Positions 19,722 to 20,000 of a DNA stretch of 20,000 bases are shown here, piece after piece. The translations under genes and the position numbers were made by a program. The DNA lies in NCBI GenBank assembly GCA_036897445.1, contig JAYMTL010000003.1:1-20000 (forward strand). Reading direction: 5' to 3'. This DNA is from Pelargonium tetragonum (lineage: Eukaryota; Streptophyta; Magnoliopsida; Geraniales; Geraniaceae). Every line of letters starts with the position of its first letter. Position 1 is the first letter of the stretch. The notes under the pieces are model-generated. The model worked only from the letters and a program-made list of their open reading frames with translations. It had not been told where the DNA came from and searched no databases.

Positions 19722-20000
19722 CCCCAGTTAGAGACCCCACCGTGGTATCCAACAAAGACTGCCAACGAGCACTCCATGGCAAACCAGAAGCAAGTCATGG
19801 GCAACCCCTGCTAAGATGCTTAGGGCGAAACCAATTCCCAGGGTGTGACGGGCGGTGTGTACAAAACCCGGTTCTAAGTTCACCGCGGCATACTAATCCG
19901 CGATTACTAGCGATTCCTGCTTCATCCTCCCGAATTACAGAGAGGAATCCGAACTGCGACAATCTTTGAGGATTTGTGATGCCCTTAAAGCCTCACATCC
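19673..20000 (-). rRNA. rrn18: small-subunit ribosomal RNA (18S-type), 3' part
   Basis: This is the 3' portion of the mitochondrial small-subunit rRNA; the 5' part lies beyond position 20000. Readable landmarks on the minus strand are GGATGTGAGGC at the window edge, GGAATCGCTAGTAATCGCGG, the decoding-site block GTACACACCGCCCGTCACACC, and the end GTAACAAGGTAGCCGTAGGG followed by GGAACCTGTGGCTGG. The 3' end is placed at ATTGAATC (about 19673), as in plants, whose mitochondrial rRNA lacks the bacterial CCTCC tail. Compared with ordinary plant rrn18, the helix 44 flank and the stretch before the decoding site (TTAGTATGCC...GAACCGGGTTTTGTACACACC) carry many substitutions. The frame open across it on the plus strand (19547-19969) is a shadow. 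Confidence 0.97.

Noticed and set aside
19547-19969. 140-codon plus-strand open frame
   Set aside because: It runs antisense across rrn18 and rrn5 and is a shadow of the rRNA genes.

Overview
The window looks like part of a seed-plant mitochondrial genome, most likely an angiosperm with fast-evolving mitochondrial DNA. The evidence lies in the last 1.9 kb, all on the minus strand: the 3' part of the small-subunit rRNA (rrn18), a divergent 5S rRNA (rrn5), a complete nad3, and the 3' piece of a group II intron followed by nad1 exons b and c. The 5S gene next to rrn18 and an nad1 intron split away from its 5' half are seed-plant mitochondrial traits. The rRNA sequences are clearly more diverged than usual for plants. 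nad3 and nad1 already spell residues that most plants make only by C-to-U RNA editing, and the cis-intron between nad1 exons b and c (nad1i477) is absent. Rapid change, lost editing and lost introns fit high-rate lineages such as some Silene, Geraniaceae, Plantago or parasitic plants; the species cannot be fixed from this window.

Layout: 1 to about 9,100 is AT-rich sequence without recognisable genes, full of stops in all frames, with a few palindromes. From about 9,100 to 18,180 there is another gene-free spacer with different texture: pyrimidine-rich stretches, microsatellites, and hundreds of recurring short words. It holds at least two families of tiny hairpin repeats, one with core TAAY-NNA-RTTA (about 20 copies) and one built as AGGCAAG...CTTG (5 short-loop and 3 long-loop copies). 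Both families vary in ways that keep the stem paired. Longer imperfect dispersed repeats of 42 to 79 bp carry copies of the first family.

The gene cluster reads on the minus strand rrn18, rrn5, an unassigned 84-codon frame, nad3, group II intron domain V, nad1 exons b+c. The nad3-rps12 linkage common in plants is broken: nad3 is followed within about 70 bases by the trans-intron half of nad1, so nad3 and the nad1 piece are probably co-transcribed. nad3 and nad1 encode membrane subunits of respiratory complex I; the rRNAs serve the mitochondrial ribosome. After exon c the nad1 frame runs through about 19 bases resembling exon d, then an unrelated tail that ends in one of the hairpin repeats. 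This copy is therefore either chimeric and non-functional, or the gene is broken up in an unusual way.
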